Of a stretch of DNA of 64,000 nucleotides, positions 1 through 14,045 are shown piece by piece. A program made the position numbers and the translations under genes. How positions within the stretch are numbered: the first letter of the stretch is position 1; each line of letters begins with the position of its first letter. The DNA is taken from positions 1 to 64,000 of the forward strand of contig JAUDYN010000002.1 in NCBI GenBank assembly GCA_030407005.1, in the 5' to 3' direction. This stretch comes from Desarmillaria ectypa. Lineage: Eukaryota > Basidiomycota > Agaricomycetes > Agaricales > Physalacriaceae. The notes beneath the pieces are model-generated. The model had not been told where the DNA came from and did not search any database. It worked only from the letters and a program-made list of their open reading frames with translations.

Positions 1-1306
1 CAAGTATGACAGGCACCATGTCGCTGAAAGGCGCGACAATGTTTGAAATACGATTGTCTGAATAGTGGTATGGAAGGTTTCTCGCCCCAAAATTTTCTGC
101 TAGCGCCGCCGCCAGCAGTTCTAACGACATTTACTCCTAGTTTTTCTGCGCGGATCCCGTCTCAATAACAGAGTTTAATTCTGCCCGGACGAAACAAGCA
201 TTCGGATCAGCGGTCCATGCGCTCACGCTGGAATAACCCGTGTGCGTCTAAGAATTTCTATTCCATTGGACATCAATACTACATATACTGCTCTGACGTC
301 GCGGGCACAATTACACAGCTCCGGAATGAATTACTGTTCGACTAATCACGATTGAACTGAATGTTTACTTATCAGTGGACTTGGAATGCTTACTGACACC
401 GTCCCCTGACGACGGCCCTCCTCATGGAATATGACCTTGGTAGAACCACCAGGTGATGATCAAGTGCAGATGGTGGGCCAGTGGCTGCTCAAGGTCGGAA
501 CTCAAAACCGCAGCCCAGGTACAAACGATCTGGCGAACGGATCGCAATCTTGTGATCGGTTCGTAATTCTAAAAGACTTTCTGTAAAGGCTGTTATTTTC
601 ATCAAAGATCCGTCTATCGCATACCTGGGCTCTGGTACACCGTACCGCACAGTCAAACATTGAATTGGCCTCTCGCTGAATTAGAGTTCCCAGTCTTGTG
701 AGGCATTTAGTTGGAGGTGTATCATCGTAGTTACGGGCAGTTGTTCGGTGGTGAGGGTCCAGATTTCGGGCTTCCCGTTGACCTGCCAACTTTAAAAGCA
801 AGTAATGTATATTTACTCTGGGATGAAGGTGAAGGGTGGACGTGGCCGCCACTACTAATCAAAGGTACCGTCCACATTCATGGTGATAGAGCCGTGCTGG
901 TAAGGCACGAAAACGATGAAGCACAGCGAACAACCGTATAATTTGTTGGAAGCAACGTTGAAGACTGCTGGCTGCACTTTGGTAAGATATTAGTGGCCAA
1001 CGCCGATCTTATCCCGGGAAACACCAGACTATCGCGTCTCAAACAATGTGCTCCCTAAATCACCCGTCTGAACTTAATTGTAGACATGCGCATTTCGTGC
1101 GGTGAGAACCAGACATGATAATTTAAGCACCCTCCCCAAAGGCAAGGGCAATAAGTAAGCGATAAGAATACAAAAGAACCACCCGAGTACAAGCTACAGT
1201 TTGTATACTACAATCCGTCGTCCATGGTGGGTAAATCGTTGCTAACAATATGAGAGGGATAAACTGCATTTAATTACAACAATACATACGTGAGACTCGA
1301 AAGAAG
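1..1306. other. No firm gene; two overlapping weak ORFs
   Basis: This stretch lies downstream of the transcription factor gene. Two opposed ORFs overlap: 502-852 (-, 116 codons) and 711-941 (+, 76 codons). The minus ORF contains an intron-like gap (a gtatgc donor after its ARAQ residues and an acceptor near 570), so it could be an exon of a gene cut by the window edge. Neither product shows a domain I recognise and no start context decides between them. Confidence 0.3.
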
Positions 1307-4300
1307 TCAGTTGAATGTGTCATGCTCCATGACGCCCGAATTCTGCAGGAACGAATACCACCGCTCCTGTAGACAAGGCTCGGAAGGAACTGCGAACGTA
1401 GGGAGGCTAACATCCGTTGATGGTATATTGCCTAGCGGAGACGACGGCGGCATCAGATACATCTCCCGCGGATGTTCAGGTCGATCTGAAGTCAGCACTG
1501 GTCGTGATAGACGCCTGGGAGGAATACTCGACGTCGAATGAGGGCTCTGATGCTGGTGCTCCTGTGCCCAATCAAACGCAAAGTTAGGATTGGAAATGGT
1601 CGACGGAGGGCCGGAGGGCCGGCTCCGGTCGTAGGAATATGAGTAATGGGATTGGGGCGTATTGGAATGCTGGTATTCTGCGGCAAAAGGAGGTGTTCGA
1701 TCGGCATCGTAATAGTGGAATACGCTGGGGGGCGAGGAGGCAGATAAGTCGCGCGTCATCATCTTACGCTTGGCCGAAAGGAACCGGGTATGTCCGGCAA
1801 ATATCAGAAGATCTTCATCCGTGGAATCTTCTGCCTTGATAGGCCATAATGAACCCTCCCTGTCTCCTGAAGAAATAGGTGTCGCATCATTTTGCGCAGC
1901 TGCAAGGGCGTGATGGGCCTTTTCACTGAGCTTGGTGAGTATCGGCTGTTATAGGGTATGTAAGAATGAAGCCTAACGCAACGAAATTATATCATCCGTA
2001 CCAGTGCTTTCTTCGCATAGGAGCTGTGGACTGCGGCTTTCGAGAACAGAATACATGCGCGGTTCAGTTCTGACATGGCAGAACCGGCAAGTGGAGACCG
2101 AGGAGCACCTGTGACAACGGTACCGAAAACTACCTATTATCCCATGTTAGGAGAAGCGTACAAAGTGGATGCCCGAAAAACATACAGCTGCGGAAAAGGC
2201 AAAAGTCCACATGGTCCAATATCTACCGCAGGCGCCATTCCATTGGTTGAATTGGTCTCGAACGCATCTAAGAATAGTCGCAGAGGACCGCATTGTAACT
2301 AGCACGGAGGTCGCGTAGTTACTCTTTAGCGGGTTGTCGGGCTTTTCGATCAGGGCCTGCGCGAAGTAACTTCTGTGAACATACATCAACACTGCATGCC
2401 AAAAATTAGCTTCTGCGAATACAACTAAGAAGTCGGACATACCTGACTCCCGAATATGATCAAGAATGAATCGTTGCCAAGAAGTCGGTGTATCACCCTG
2501 TGGGTACAGAGACTCAGGGAGAGGGTAATCGCGAACTTTGCGATCCAGCTCCAAAATGGTCGCGTAAGTAGGCGCCTCTGCAGTGAGCGTATGTGATAAC
2601 ACAAAGGAAACGCATTCTGATGCGAAGCGGAATTGGAAGATACAAACTGAGGACATCATCATTACACGGATGAAGGACGGAGATAAGCGGCGGAGCAACT
2701 TACACTGGAGGTCATTGGCGCTTCCATGACTCGAGTCGTACTCGGGGAAATGGCAATCCGAATATGCCATCGAGAATGAGGGCGGGCGACCGGTGTGAAG
2801 ACTCTAAGAGGTATCATTGAGGTTGGGTGAAACGACTTTGTTCGGGGCGGCGTACCTGCCAGGCATCTGCCACGTAAAGATCAACGAACAGGTTACGACG
2901 ACGTTGAATCATCTTATTCGAAAGACCCCAGCGTTCGCTGTCGCGGTCTGAAAGGTGTTAGAGCCTAGTGTTGGGGTACGAAATGGAATTAACGTACGAA
3001 GACCAATCTAAAAAGGAAATGTCAGTAAATAAACAAAGAAAACGAAGAGAAGACTGACGGTATGCGCCAAGTGGACAGCTAGGTGAGTCAACGACCAGGT
3101 TGTCTCCATAGTCGTACCATTTGCCGCATCACCGCCATTCATAGCGTTGTATATACTCATAAGATGAAGGCACTGAACAGTGACAATTGACGGCTTCTCC
3201 AAGACAGACTGCAGACAGATCGCCGCCTTGGAAACTTGATGGAAGCGTGCCGCTTGTTCAGCGCCGCGTTCCCCATCCACTAAGGACCCAATTGCGAGTA
3301 CAACGAAGAGGAGCGCGACATCATGAGGACCAGTATAATCCTCATCTGAGGACGAGGAACTCTGTTTTCGGTAGATAACCGGCAGCATCTCATCAACCTG
3401 CTCACGCGAAACACCGTGGAATATCCAAGAAAACTGACCGAAGTACACATTCGTCAGCATAAGAGCTTGGTCCCAGACGGGAAGATGGTCCCGTATGACA
3501 TCTTGCATATCATCACTATTTCTGATCGGGGGAAAAGGAAACCCTTGGGAAAGAACAGTGAGATCATTGGCTGGGGATACCGTAGATGTTGGGCTAAGAG
3601 AGCCAAGCCGGGAGTCCGGACTATGGACCTCACTCTCCGGTGACGTACAGGAAGAGGCGAGGAAATAGCTCTAGAAGACTGTTAGAGGCATGACGCGAAA
3701 GAGCTAAAACATATCGCTTACCTCCAAGCCACCGGTGAGTCCAAAGAATCGGGAGACACCATTATCTGAGACGGCAAGGGTACCGTGCATATCTGGAACC
3801 TCGGTCATCGAAGCCATATCCGAGACATCTAGAGGTACATCGGCGCAAGGTGAACCCTCGCTTTCCGCGAAGTCGTCATGAAGGAGTGGATGGGGAACAT
3901 CGGAGAACTGCGCCTGTGTTGTCGATAGAGCATCTTCCAGTTGGCGAATTCGCCCAGTAAGACGTGCAACCTTCCGATGAAGGTGCTCGGTTGCCGCCAG
4001 TACAAAACGTGTACCTTGGCCCGTTGATAGACTGCCTTTGTCAAGAAATGAGTATGGAAAAAGGGGAAGAATATGGTGTCTTACCGTTAGGACATAGAGA
4101 CGCACAACCTCGACGCTATAGGACGGTGTTAGCACATGCAGTGTCGGCAAACAAACGCCTCACCTGGCAGGACTGGCATGGTATCTGCTTGTCGCACTTG
4201 ATTTTGAGCCGCCTACATTCCGCGCAGCTCACCTAAAGCTTTTCAGAGGGCATAGAATAGAATCACGGCAGGTACATACCTCTCCTGGAAACTGACGTCA

Positions 4301-4451
4301 GTGAATGATACCCAATAATGGTAGAGGACGAACCTCTGCTACGTTTGTCTTCGACTTCTCGAGCAAGAGCACTGTCAAACTTGTAGAAGTCTTCAGTGCC
4401 TTTTCGTCGCGTTCGTCGTTTCATCTTGGAATCCGTCAACTCAGCGGGCAT
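1307..4451 (-). CDS. Zn2Cys6 fungal-specific transcription factor
   Basis: Probable nuclear DNA-binding regulator of RNA polymerase II genes; target unknown. An exon at 4232-4164 encodes the binuclear zinc cluster, starting CAECRRLKIKCD and continuing through PCQSCQ. The next exon (4115-4085) completes it with RRGCASLCPN, so all six cysteines are present. Exon 4 (4035-3722) continues GSLSTGQGTRFVLAATEHLH and a short coiled coil. Exon 5 (3670-3059) starts the fungal-specific middle homology region. A 10-nt microexon (3007-2998) and the exon 2947-2856 carry an IGLHRDSERWGL-like stretch, followed by a GRPPSFS motif and NFWHAVLMYVHRSYFAQ. The C-terminal tail (1762-1307) is Ser/Pro/His-rich and disordered. 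Every junction I checked after exon 1 keeps frame with GT/AG borders. The ATG at 4451 begins MPAELTDSK, usual for the family, but the 3' border of exon 1 is uncertain: the best donor, at 4279, does not match phase with the zinc-cluster exon. No internal stop was seen. Confidence 0.93.
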
Positions 4452-7400
4452 GAATAGTAGGAGGGTCGTTTAAGGGAGTACCTCGGAGGATTTGCATAGC
4501 ATTTAAATAGTTGGGAAATTACACACGTCCCGATGCAGTAATCGCAGGCGGCCGAGGAGTGATTTTTGCAATCAATGTCATCTCAAAGTGAATCTGTCAG
4601 TTTTCGTACCACCGATCACTGTTACAACGCGAACCGTGGTTGCCATTCGTTGCAATAATGCCCTCGTGCCCGTCCACGTCCTCTGAGAAGACAAGATAAT
4701 ACGTGGCCCTCCACGTTCCAGTGCCCTGTTATTGTCCAATCCCTGATGCTTTCGAGATTGTCTTATCAGAACAAGCCTCCAAAGAAGCAACACTCTGACC
4801 TACGGCAACAAGGCCCGTATTTCGAACCTTTCCTGTGAATCGACTGCCGTCTTGCTCCGGTATTGTACGCGATTGGTTAACGGCTCCGAAAAGGTCGATC
4901 CATGTGGCCTCCCCGGCCTATGCTTCTTTTGCCCGACATTGCTCAGCTTCAAACGTATGTACCTCTTCATCTAGAATAGATAGATCTGTAAGCTGCGGAT
5001 GAGATAATGCGCCGCTTGAAGTAGGAACGGAACGGAGAATTTCACTCGCCTTCGAAGGCGTTTCAACAGCAAATTAGTCCTGGATGTGCGGCCCGTGTGT
5101 ACCACCCTGTGAATCGTTGACCGTTCTTGTCTGCCTCGCTTAGAAGCGGGTCGCAATTTCAATACCACATCAAAATCCATTCTTTCGGTGCGCTCCTTCT
5201 TCTCCGTTGGAGATCATTGACCTGATTGGCTCTAAAGGAGAAGGATAAGTCATTTTTTTTTATCGCAGGGTAACATTCTCCTCTGTCGCTTGCGTTTAGT
5301 TGCCGCATAGGCACATCATAACGCCTGCGGCAAAGCAGTTAACAGCACAACCGGGTTTTCGAATATATCAATCTATAACAAAGCAAGATTAGGTAGTGTG
5401 AATGGTACTCGTACTCAGAGACGTCGTCACTGAGCTGCCGTCTCCCGAAGGAAGGGATGAACAAATAACGTACAGACCTCCTTCACATGCACTCCACGCC
5501 GGCTATGCGGCATATCAAGAAACGACATCCAGAAGAGTACATCCAGAACGTTAATTCAGTCTGCGGCGGGAGCAATGTGTCAGGATTGTCACGTCAATGG
5601 TCCTGAACGATTTCGTAACGGCTTATGATCACGAACACGGCATGATCCATTGACTGCACTGAATGAAACAAACTCCAGAGCATCAGCGGCTTTGATGCCC
5701 AGTTGTTAGAGCGGAGAAAACATACAAAGAAGGTCTGACATGTTATCTCGGAAAGTAAAGAGACGAAATCAATAAGAGCACGATCTACCTTCCCCTGCGG
5801 ATCATGCACCGACAATACGCCTCACAACCGATCTTGAGGCCGATCGTGAAAGATCCCTTGAATGAGAACTAAGGGACGTGTAGGTAGTATTCAGAATGCG
5901 TAACGTACAAGATAAACAAGTATCCTTCAGACCAACAGTAGTTAGCATATTATGTCAGGAAGGACGGTTACAATGAATTCGTACCTTGATGAGCGCCTCG
6001 AGATCACAATTATGGCGAATTTGAACTAGGAATGATTCCTAATGAATACAGCAAGACACAACAAAAGGAGACCCACCACCACGAGCGTCGGATTTCATTG
6101 ATCCAGTGAACGGAGACGCACCCTATAATTGACCGGCACAAGATGCACATTGCTTACTCCGATATCCGTATACCCGAGAAAAAGGTCGCTCAGCCAGACC
6201 ACGGCGGCCACGGCCGTGTAAACTTGGGGGCCTGGTGTCGGTAAGCATGATTATATTAGAAGAGAGTTCAGACCTTAAAACGCGCATTCCAGCACCACGA
6301 GGCCACGAAGAGCATCCCAAATATATCCCTCATGGACCCAGTACGAACTCCAGTGCTAGATTCGAAAACCTAGCTCTGTCTTGAGAGAATATCCTCGTTC
6401 CTTAATTGTTGGCATAGCCACGACCTTTCTCACGTACAGCTGTGCTTGAACCCAACGATTACACGAAAACTCCGATGATGTCAGGACAAGCAAATGTCGT
6501 GAGATTTGGCCCATTCAATATGTCAGACGTCCACAAAGCCGATAGGATAGATGTTTTTCAACTTCATCAGATGCCACGAATGACGGAAAACTGGTCAAGA
6601 GATCAGTCAGCATTGGTCATGGAAATGCAATAAGAAACCGTACTCAGTCGCATATGAATAATTTCTCAGTGCTACCGACAAAGAATGGTGCAACAGGAGG
6701 AAGCTCGAAAGCATGCAACAGTTGTATTCGGTTATTTACTCAGGAGGATGTCGGCACGCGACCACGTGATCAACGGCAATCATTCGGCGTCTCTTCTTAT
6801 TTCCATGTCGGCGTGTACTGTGGTGCTAGCGTAATCACTGAACTTCATTGAATCAGAGACACATGTTTATACTGGTCCAAAAAATTGTACCGGTAATTCA
6901 GACAAATTTTAAATGCCATTGCATAACCCGGTTATGGCGGTACAACTTACTGTACTGATCACTCTAAGTTTCAACTTGTTCTCCACTGAGGACTTCTACA
7001 TCCGAGCGTTCTCACGTAACTTGAGAAATATAAACTCGGTTATGCCGACATTTTTTTTACAAACATAAAATTGTAGTATTCAATGATTACGGGAATCCAC
7101 CCCTGGTATTTTCCAAAAACAGTAGCACTGTAGCAGCTTCGTTTATTCTTACCAACAACGCTAGAAACAATATCCCAGATCATTAGATATCGAATTCCAA
7201 AAGCTTGGCGTAAATTTGTAGAAATTCCCATACGCCGATCCCGACAATGAATAAGATTAACGATCAATGAAGGACGGGGGAAAAGGACCCGGCGATCTAA
7301 CTCAACCAATGCTTGTTTCGAAAGCAATGACTTACCGTCAATGAACAAGAAGAGTTGAAAATAGCCTGCGGAACTTACTCGACCATTTCGAGTTGGGACT

Positions 7401-10400
7401 TCCCATGACACTGGGTGCGACCTGAAACGGATTTGAATGTATTGATTAATAGTATGTAAAGCGCTCCTATCACTGTGTTCCTTGCCCTCCTTTCCCTAGC
7501 CTCGTGGTGTATTGCTGCAGACACATTCGTTCGTCTGATCATGAACTATGCAATGGGCGTTGGAACGTCCTCTCTTAGAAATGGATATTCATCTACATCT
7601 TCACTGACATTCTCATAGATCTTCCCCCACCCCTGATGACGTCTGCCTTCGTTGAAAAGATATCTTTACTGTCCGCCACTGTCGAGGGAGTCCTTGAAAC
7701 ACTTTCAATCTTTTTGATCTTCCCCATACCGCACAATGCTGAGGAGGTTTCATTTCGGATCCTGCTGGAACTTTGGATGCGATGGAACTCAAGTAGTGCA
7801 AGTGTATGGTAGCTAGTCGCTGCATTTACATGGTCCAGACCTATCTGTTCCAAGCGGAGACATGGAGCGATTCCCTGCCAACACCTCGTACCAACTTCGA
7901 TGACACTAGGTGGAGATATACTATATGGGTACTATGTCCTCCACGACGGTAGCTTCTTCGAAAAAGAAGCTAGAAGACAAAGTCTACCTCATCTCAGAAT
8001 GAAAAAGTGAGTAACAGATGTCTGTGGGATCTACTGCTCGCTGATATCGTGTGCAGGAATATCAACCGACAACTCAGAGTCTTCGTTAGTCTTCGGATGA
8101 TGTACCTTGACGGACCACCACAGAGTAAAGTCAACCATGGTTCGCATAGAATCGCTCTACATTTCTTACCGCGAAGCACACAGACTTATCTTCCGACGAT
8201 TTTTAGGATACTATGCTGAGCCCGAGTGAGACGGGACTGCCTCGATTACTTCAGGGCTTGCTTCGTCTGTCAACCGCCGTTCATGATTCTGATGAGGAGA
8301 TACATTTCAGCACGAAAACGCACTACTATCAACGACCGTCGGCGAACAAGAGAAGTCACAGACCCGGGTTCGGCACGCACACTTAAGCGCTATCCGAGAT
8401 CAACACCACTTGATCATATCATAAGAGCGGTCCCTATCAAAGAATCCCTCTTCTCAAGGTCAAAGGCAAGGTACAGGAGGATGGAGTTCAACTCCGGTGC
8501 TTACAACTAACTCATTATTATACACGTCAGCTATCCCCTGCGCATGACCAACATTTTGACTTGGCAAATAGAGTACACATCAGAATGAAGGGATCATAGT
8601 GGGAAAATAAACATTGACTTACACATGGTCCTGTCAACTCAAACGACGAAAATGTCACTTTGAACACAGGCTGAATATTAGCGTGTTCCTTTCGTGCTCA
8701 GGTCCCAATCTAGGGACGACAGTGCTTCGGATAATGTAGTCATAGATGATTACTGCGGTCAACCTGGATGTGGTTAAAAATAAACGATGCAAAGCCCTGG
8801 AGAAACAGATTATTGCACGCGGTATGGGCTTTCTCGTTGTGACGGTAGGCAGAATATAGAATGCGGAGCCCTTGAAAAGATTTTTAATCCTTACTAGGAG
8901 TGTAATCGATTTCGCATAAATAAAAAATGATCATGACCAAGCATACTTTTACCCATGGGGCACCGTGGCGAGCGGGTTATTGAATAGCCCCCAATGTTGT
9001 AAAGCCGACACCCCCAGAGCCACGAAGGGATCATCAGCTGCTCTTCATTATGTCAGAGGCACTTATCACATCGATAACAAGCAGCATCGTGAATCTGCGC
9101 CTTATCCCGGAATATCGAGAGAAATTAAATCGATAACGGACTGAAGGTTGAACCCATAAGCTATGTATGGTCCATACAACATTGCAAGAACGACGGCCAG
9201 AAGGACAGTGAGTTGTTCATTGCTTATCTACGCTAGAAGGATGCAATCAGAAACCATTCACTATCAGTACGGAAGATGCGCAGCATTCGTATTCCAATCA
9301 GAGAGGCTTTTCCATTAATCAAAGATCGTAGCTGAAGTCCGTGCAATGGAGTATGGAGTATGAAGTGGATGATCGAGTCATAGGACCGACCCTGAGGCGG
9401 CACCTGGAACGTCCGAAGAATGTCCCCACGCACGGACCACTTTTCTGTTTAGAGTCTGGAAGCGTACAGCCTGATTCTGGAGGCGAGAAACATGAGTCAA
9501 GTCTCTGAAAATATTCTCGGAGCTTACCGCGAAAAACCTGGAACGTCGATCACTCGACTGGGACATTATGCGACTTCGAAGTGAACATTTGGTGGCAAGT
9601 GCGGGTGCTTGTAGGCCCGCAGAGCATTCTGAAACATCAAGTCATTCAGCAAATTCTTCCTCGTGTGCGGAAAGAAGTAGCTCATCTTCAATATTTGTTG
9701 TAGAAGCCAACTTAACTTCGTCCAACCCGGGTTAAACGAACTTTGGAAATTGGGTAAGGGTAGCGCCAACCCGATAAGATACGCGTACAGGGTCGAGCCT
9801 GTACAACGGTCCTTCGATGATCAGTGACACAGTTAGCCTACAGACCAATCTCTTCGTTCCGTTTCCTCATTTCTCTAAGGAATGGTTGACGTCGATGGCC
9901 GTCGGTAAATAGCTCTCGCGGCCGAACATTGTCTGCGGTATGATGAATCGGCGTACAAGATATCACCAGCCGATAAGAAGCCATCAGGATTATCGCCACG
10001 TCAGTTTCATCTGAAATCACCGGTGGGTGATACAAGGGCGCATCATCGCCAACGCCGATCCTTGCTTGTGCAGCCGAAAAAAACTCCATCCTGTGGGGGA
10101 TTGGAAGGGTCGTCGAGGGATGTGATCGTTGATTTCCGTACTCGAAAAGTCCCACCCGTATCCGTGCTGTAACCTGAGATGAAGACCTCAAGTCCTGATG
10201 AAATCAAATTTCCTCACCGTTACGTCCGTGATGAAATGGCACGTCTTCCTTTGTGAACCGAAAGAAAAACGCCGGTGTCCCTCGACCGCTGAGCAGGTCC
10301 AATCATATCCGAATCCCAAAGACATATCATTCCGTCTTCTTCAGTGTGGCGTCCTATGCCATGTTGCTTCAGTTGATGGAACAAAGACAGGTGGGAAGAA

Positions 10401-13169
10401 GACGAACTTTTTCGTTCACAACGGGAGTGGACTATTGCTTCCGCGGGTCTGATGGGGGCGATATAGTGGAATAGGAATCCAGAATCGTGAGCGGGTGAGG
10501 TCTTAGGTTGAGGTCAGCGTGGTGTATGGATTGACTGCAATCTAATTAAATTTAGAGTAATGTGCCCGCGTGGTTTTGAAATTTGATGGACGGATGCAAT
10601 GGCCAGCGGGACAATTCAAAATCTTCGCGTGTAGTACTGTATAGGATGCAAAGACACATATGATGCCCGATATTGAGAATGAAAACAACAATCATTGAAT
10701 ATACATACCCACTTGGCTCGCCGTACCATGTGAAACACCTAGAAAATTTCCTGCCGTCTTGATTGACGGCGACATCGCAAAATAATGTCAGTCCTCAAAG
10801 CCGAATTGTGTCCAACATGCCCGGGAGGAGCTAGCTCGGTGCGAGAAGATGACTTCGACCGGAAATCACGATCATCATATCATCTTGAATAGCGTCTCGA
10901 GTGAGGACTGACATTCCCATTCGACAGTCAAGCGGCCAGCTCTCAGAAAGTGGATGAACCAGTAATAGAACTAAGCAATGTGGTGGTGGTTGTGATCGTT
11001 GGAATCTCGTCAAATATGATTGCCTTTCGAGTTCAATCGGAAGACTATGGTACCAGCCAGGACTAGAGACAGGATGGATAGCGAGGCTCACTGAATTCTC
11101 ATGATAGGTGAATGAGAGCTCGATAGGCGAACGATGCAAGAAATGTCACAAATTCTGTGCGCAGCAATGCAGAGAAGAGAGGTGCACATTAATAGAGAGA
11201 GTAATGTGCGTTACAAGACAAAAGCATGTTGGCGGGGTCGTCTTATAGGTAAGAAGTGAGTTCCAATATCGGCGTTTATCAATGTCGGGCACTTCGAGAG
11301 GAAGGCCCCATTCCGGTCACGTTCAATCATAAGTTTACATTCATAATAGCCGACATGAGTCAACGAGATGGTCGGGCCCTCCGCTCGTCGCAAGAAGAGA
11401 ATAGGAGTGTACCTTAGGGAAGCCACATTTAAGAGGTACTTGGATTTACGGAGAAAACTGAAGAGGGCTCTTACCATTAGCACTAGACTGATATCTCATC
11501 TCAGATGCTGGATTGAACAAAACAGAGAAGGGGTCATTGAAGGTGTACTGGTTGCGTTCCAACTTATACTGGAGACTCGGCGCTGGTGGCATGGTACAAA
11601 TCCAGATATAACCATCTTTTTGCATGTCGGAATTCAAAAAAGAGAAATAATATCAAATACCCCTCCTCTCTACTCTACGTTCAGAAAGGCAGACACAAGA
11701 CGCGATGGCGGACGTGATGGTCGAAAATAATAATAATAATCAAGAGTCACGTGATTGCGGTGGATGTCCAAAACTGGACTTGCCCCCTTTCCCCTTACGA
11801 CCATCGCATTATTACGGCCCCGCGATTCTAACAGACCCCTCTACGAAATATATCTACGTATCGTCTTAAATTTCTGAGGCGGTATATCTCGTTTCAGTCT
11901 AAGTAGTCTAATCTTTCTCGGGAATTGATCGTAAATTCTATACATTTCAAAGACGCATTGATCATTAACGGCGATTCTGACGATTCCTACAGCCGTGAAA
12001 AAGCTTTTTTTCTCGCTATTAGGGCCATATTATTCTTTGGATTATTACGTAGTCTCAAGGAAACCTGTAGGCGAAGAGGAGTCCGTAGACGTCTGGTTGG
12101 CTTCCTCTATGAGTCTCGTCTTCGGTTTTCTTCTATAGTACGGAGGAACATCACATATTTGATGCCCGTTTCTACTGTGCCTAATATTAGAAGGGCCAAG
12201 CCTGTATAAGCCAGTCCTTCCTGATAGTGGATAGTATCAATCAATAGCATCTCCACGGCCTGGGTGTTCTTATAGAGGCAGGAAATCAATTCATATGACA
12301 TGATTAATGACATTTGCTTACTATTTAGACTAGTATTGCTACTGAAATATAGATAAATGAGTTAATTTGAAGCAGTGTCATGAACAGACCCTGGGTACTC
12401 TACCAGTACGTTCTATGGACTCCACTCCTTTCAGAACTCTTCATATTATATTTTAGTTATACAGATCTGTCTTACCTTGAACTATCTGAACTCCTTCTCG
12501 AACTGACGACTTTAACGTTCCTCCGTAAATACCTGAATTGAGCATGGGACGATAAGACTGAGCGCCAACTATGGCCCTTAGTAACGAATCTGATAGCGAC
12601 CGAGATAACTAGGGAACCATCGCACTTACCAACACCGTCAGAGAGGATTCGGATAACAAGATACCTTGGCAGCGAGGGCTACTAAAGCGACAATCTACCA
12701 AAAATAAAGAAATTAGTGCACAGAACGTCCAGAACTACTCCATCGAACCTTCAACTGGTGCCTGTGCTGTGGTGAGCAGTGACGGACGTTGTAGATAGCC
12801 TGCAGTGCGACGTCTTTCAAGATTAATAATGAGGATAAACAGCAAACACCAAGCCAACTAGTGAATAGAAAAATGAAGGATTTCAAAGGATATGGGATGC
12901 TCCTTGCATTCTACGCTTATTTTCCACCCTCGTTGGTTGGAACCACGATGCGGCCACCTCACCGGTGTTATTTCCTTTTTTGTGCTTAGTCCGGCCATAA
13001 TAGCAGCAGCATTAGCTAGTGCCTCAGAGAAAAATTCAAGAACGCGGCTCATGTGGCGACGAAGAGGCGCAGCATACGTTTTCTATGCACGAGACCGTTC
13101 TAGACCAGGTAATTAAAACTAGCCCTAATGTTTAATCTCCGGCTGATGGACCAATATACTTGAAACATA
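4452..13169. other. Gene-poor stretch with scattered unrecognised ORFs
   Basis: Nothing here could be assigned. The first few hundred bases should hold the transcription factor promoter. Exon-like pieces include 5594-5815 (-), 6442-6633 (+), 7040-7411 (-), 7593-7853 (-), 9233-10191 (-, with plausible introns), 10831-11139 (-), 11368-11730 (+) and 12107-12313 (-, one hydrophobic segment). None has a domain I know, and I could not join them into a frame-consistent gene. CpG content looks ordinary, so this is not one of the CpG-stripped blocks. Decayed or lineage-specific genes are likely. Confidence 0.4.
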
Positions 13170-13385
13170 ATGTCGACGACGACGGAACCAAATGATGACA
13201 GCCAACTTGCCGCGTGTGGGAGTCCTCCTGTAGTGCATCACGTAGTGCCGAGCGAAATTGAGCACCACCCAAAATTAACATCACTTGATCAACAGGTCGG
13301 CCTTATCAAGGAATTGGATCCCCTCAAGGTCAAAATTCCAGGCACGGGCGATCGACATTCTCTTAGGTCTGCGTCAGGCTTATGA
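13170..13385 (+). CDS. Possible first exon of an unknown gene
   Basis: A 71-codon frame starts MSTTTEPNDDSQ, is hydrophilic, and contains a balanced stretch (EHHPKLTSLDQQVGLIKEL) that looks translated rather than random. It ends near intron-like sequence and may run into the repeated fragment at 13670-14045 on the same strand. No domain was recognised. The evidence is composition and position only. Confidence 0.25.
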   Translation: MSTTTEPNDDSQLAACGSPPVVHHVVPSEIEHHPKLTSLDQQVGLIKELDPLKVKIPGTGDRHSLRSASGL

Positions 13386-13669
13386 TTACACGGCAGGTCC
13401 TCCCTTGAACTTTTAATCTTTGCCAAAAGGATAGAAATCAGAACGGAAAATTGCAGAACGGAACATTCAGTGGAAAAAAAACACACATGCTACCTATTTC
13501 AGTCGGAAATCAACGTTTTAAGCACGGGATAAATATTGATATCCGAGAATTCGTAATTAATCAGGAAAGAGACTTGTGAGAGTCCATAGAACACGGCCAT
13601 TCATTAATTAGGGGGAGTAAAGTTCTACGAAACTCATGCATGTTGTTTATGATTCGAGAGCAGAAAATA

Positions 13670-14045
13670 ACAAGCGTTATATTTGTTCTGAGGCGACTAC
13701 TTGGAAACTTTGTACGGGACGCTTCCCGAGTTATTTTGCCTCGTTCCCGGCGGAAGAATCGTTCAGCAGCTCACCATATCACGGAGGAACGATATATCTT
13801 GGCATAGGACCTCTCAGCCCGAACTCCGTGACGAACGGATTGTTGAATACGTACAAGACAAGACCATTGTTAAGAGCTACGAAACAGGGGCTCCATGGGC
13901 TCTTTCTTATATCCGAACCTTCTATCATATCCAACGTCTTCTCGGCGTGGAGACACTCGGGTATCGTAGCAATAGTCGATAATCAGAAGCATACATCACA
14001 GCTATATTGGAGAAGCGGAGTACTCATGTCTGTCAATAATTAGAC
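13670..14045 (+). repeat. Repeated coding-like fragment, copy 1
   Basis: About 375 bp is clearly similar, in the same orientation, to 27838-28195. In one frame both copies conserve an ETG...ALSY...TFYHIQR motif followed by a shared LGYRSNSRQS. That suggests descent from one protein-coding sequence. Copy 1 keeps this frame open to 14041; copy 2 is broken by stops and indels. The family is not recognised. Copy 1 may be part of a real gene beginning near 13170, or an older duplicate. Confidence 0.5.

Noticed and set aside
2075..2302. Plus-strand ORFs within 1.3-4.4 kb
   Set aside because: Antisense to exons and introns of the Zn2Cys6 gene, with no domain.
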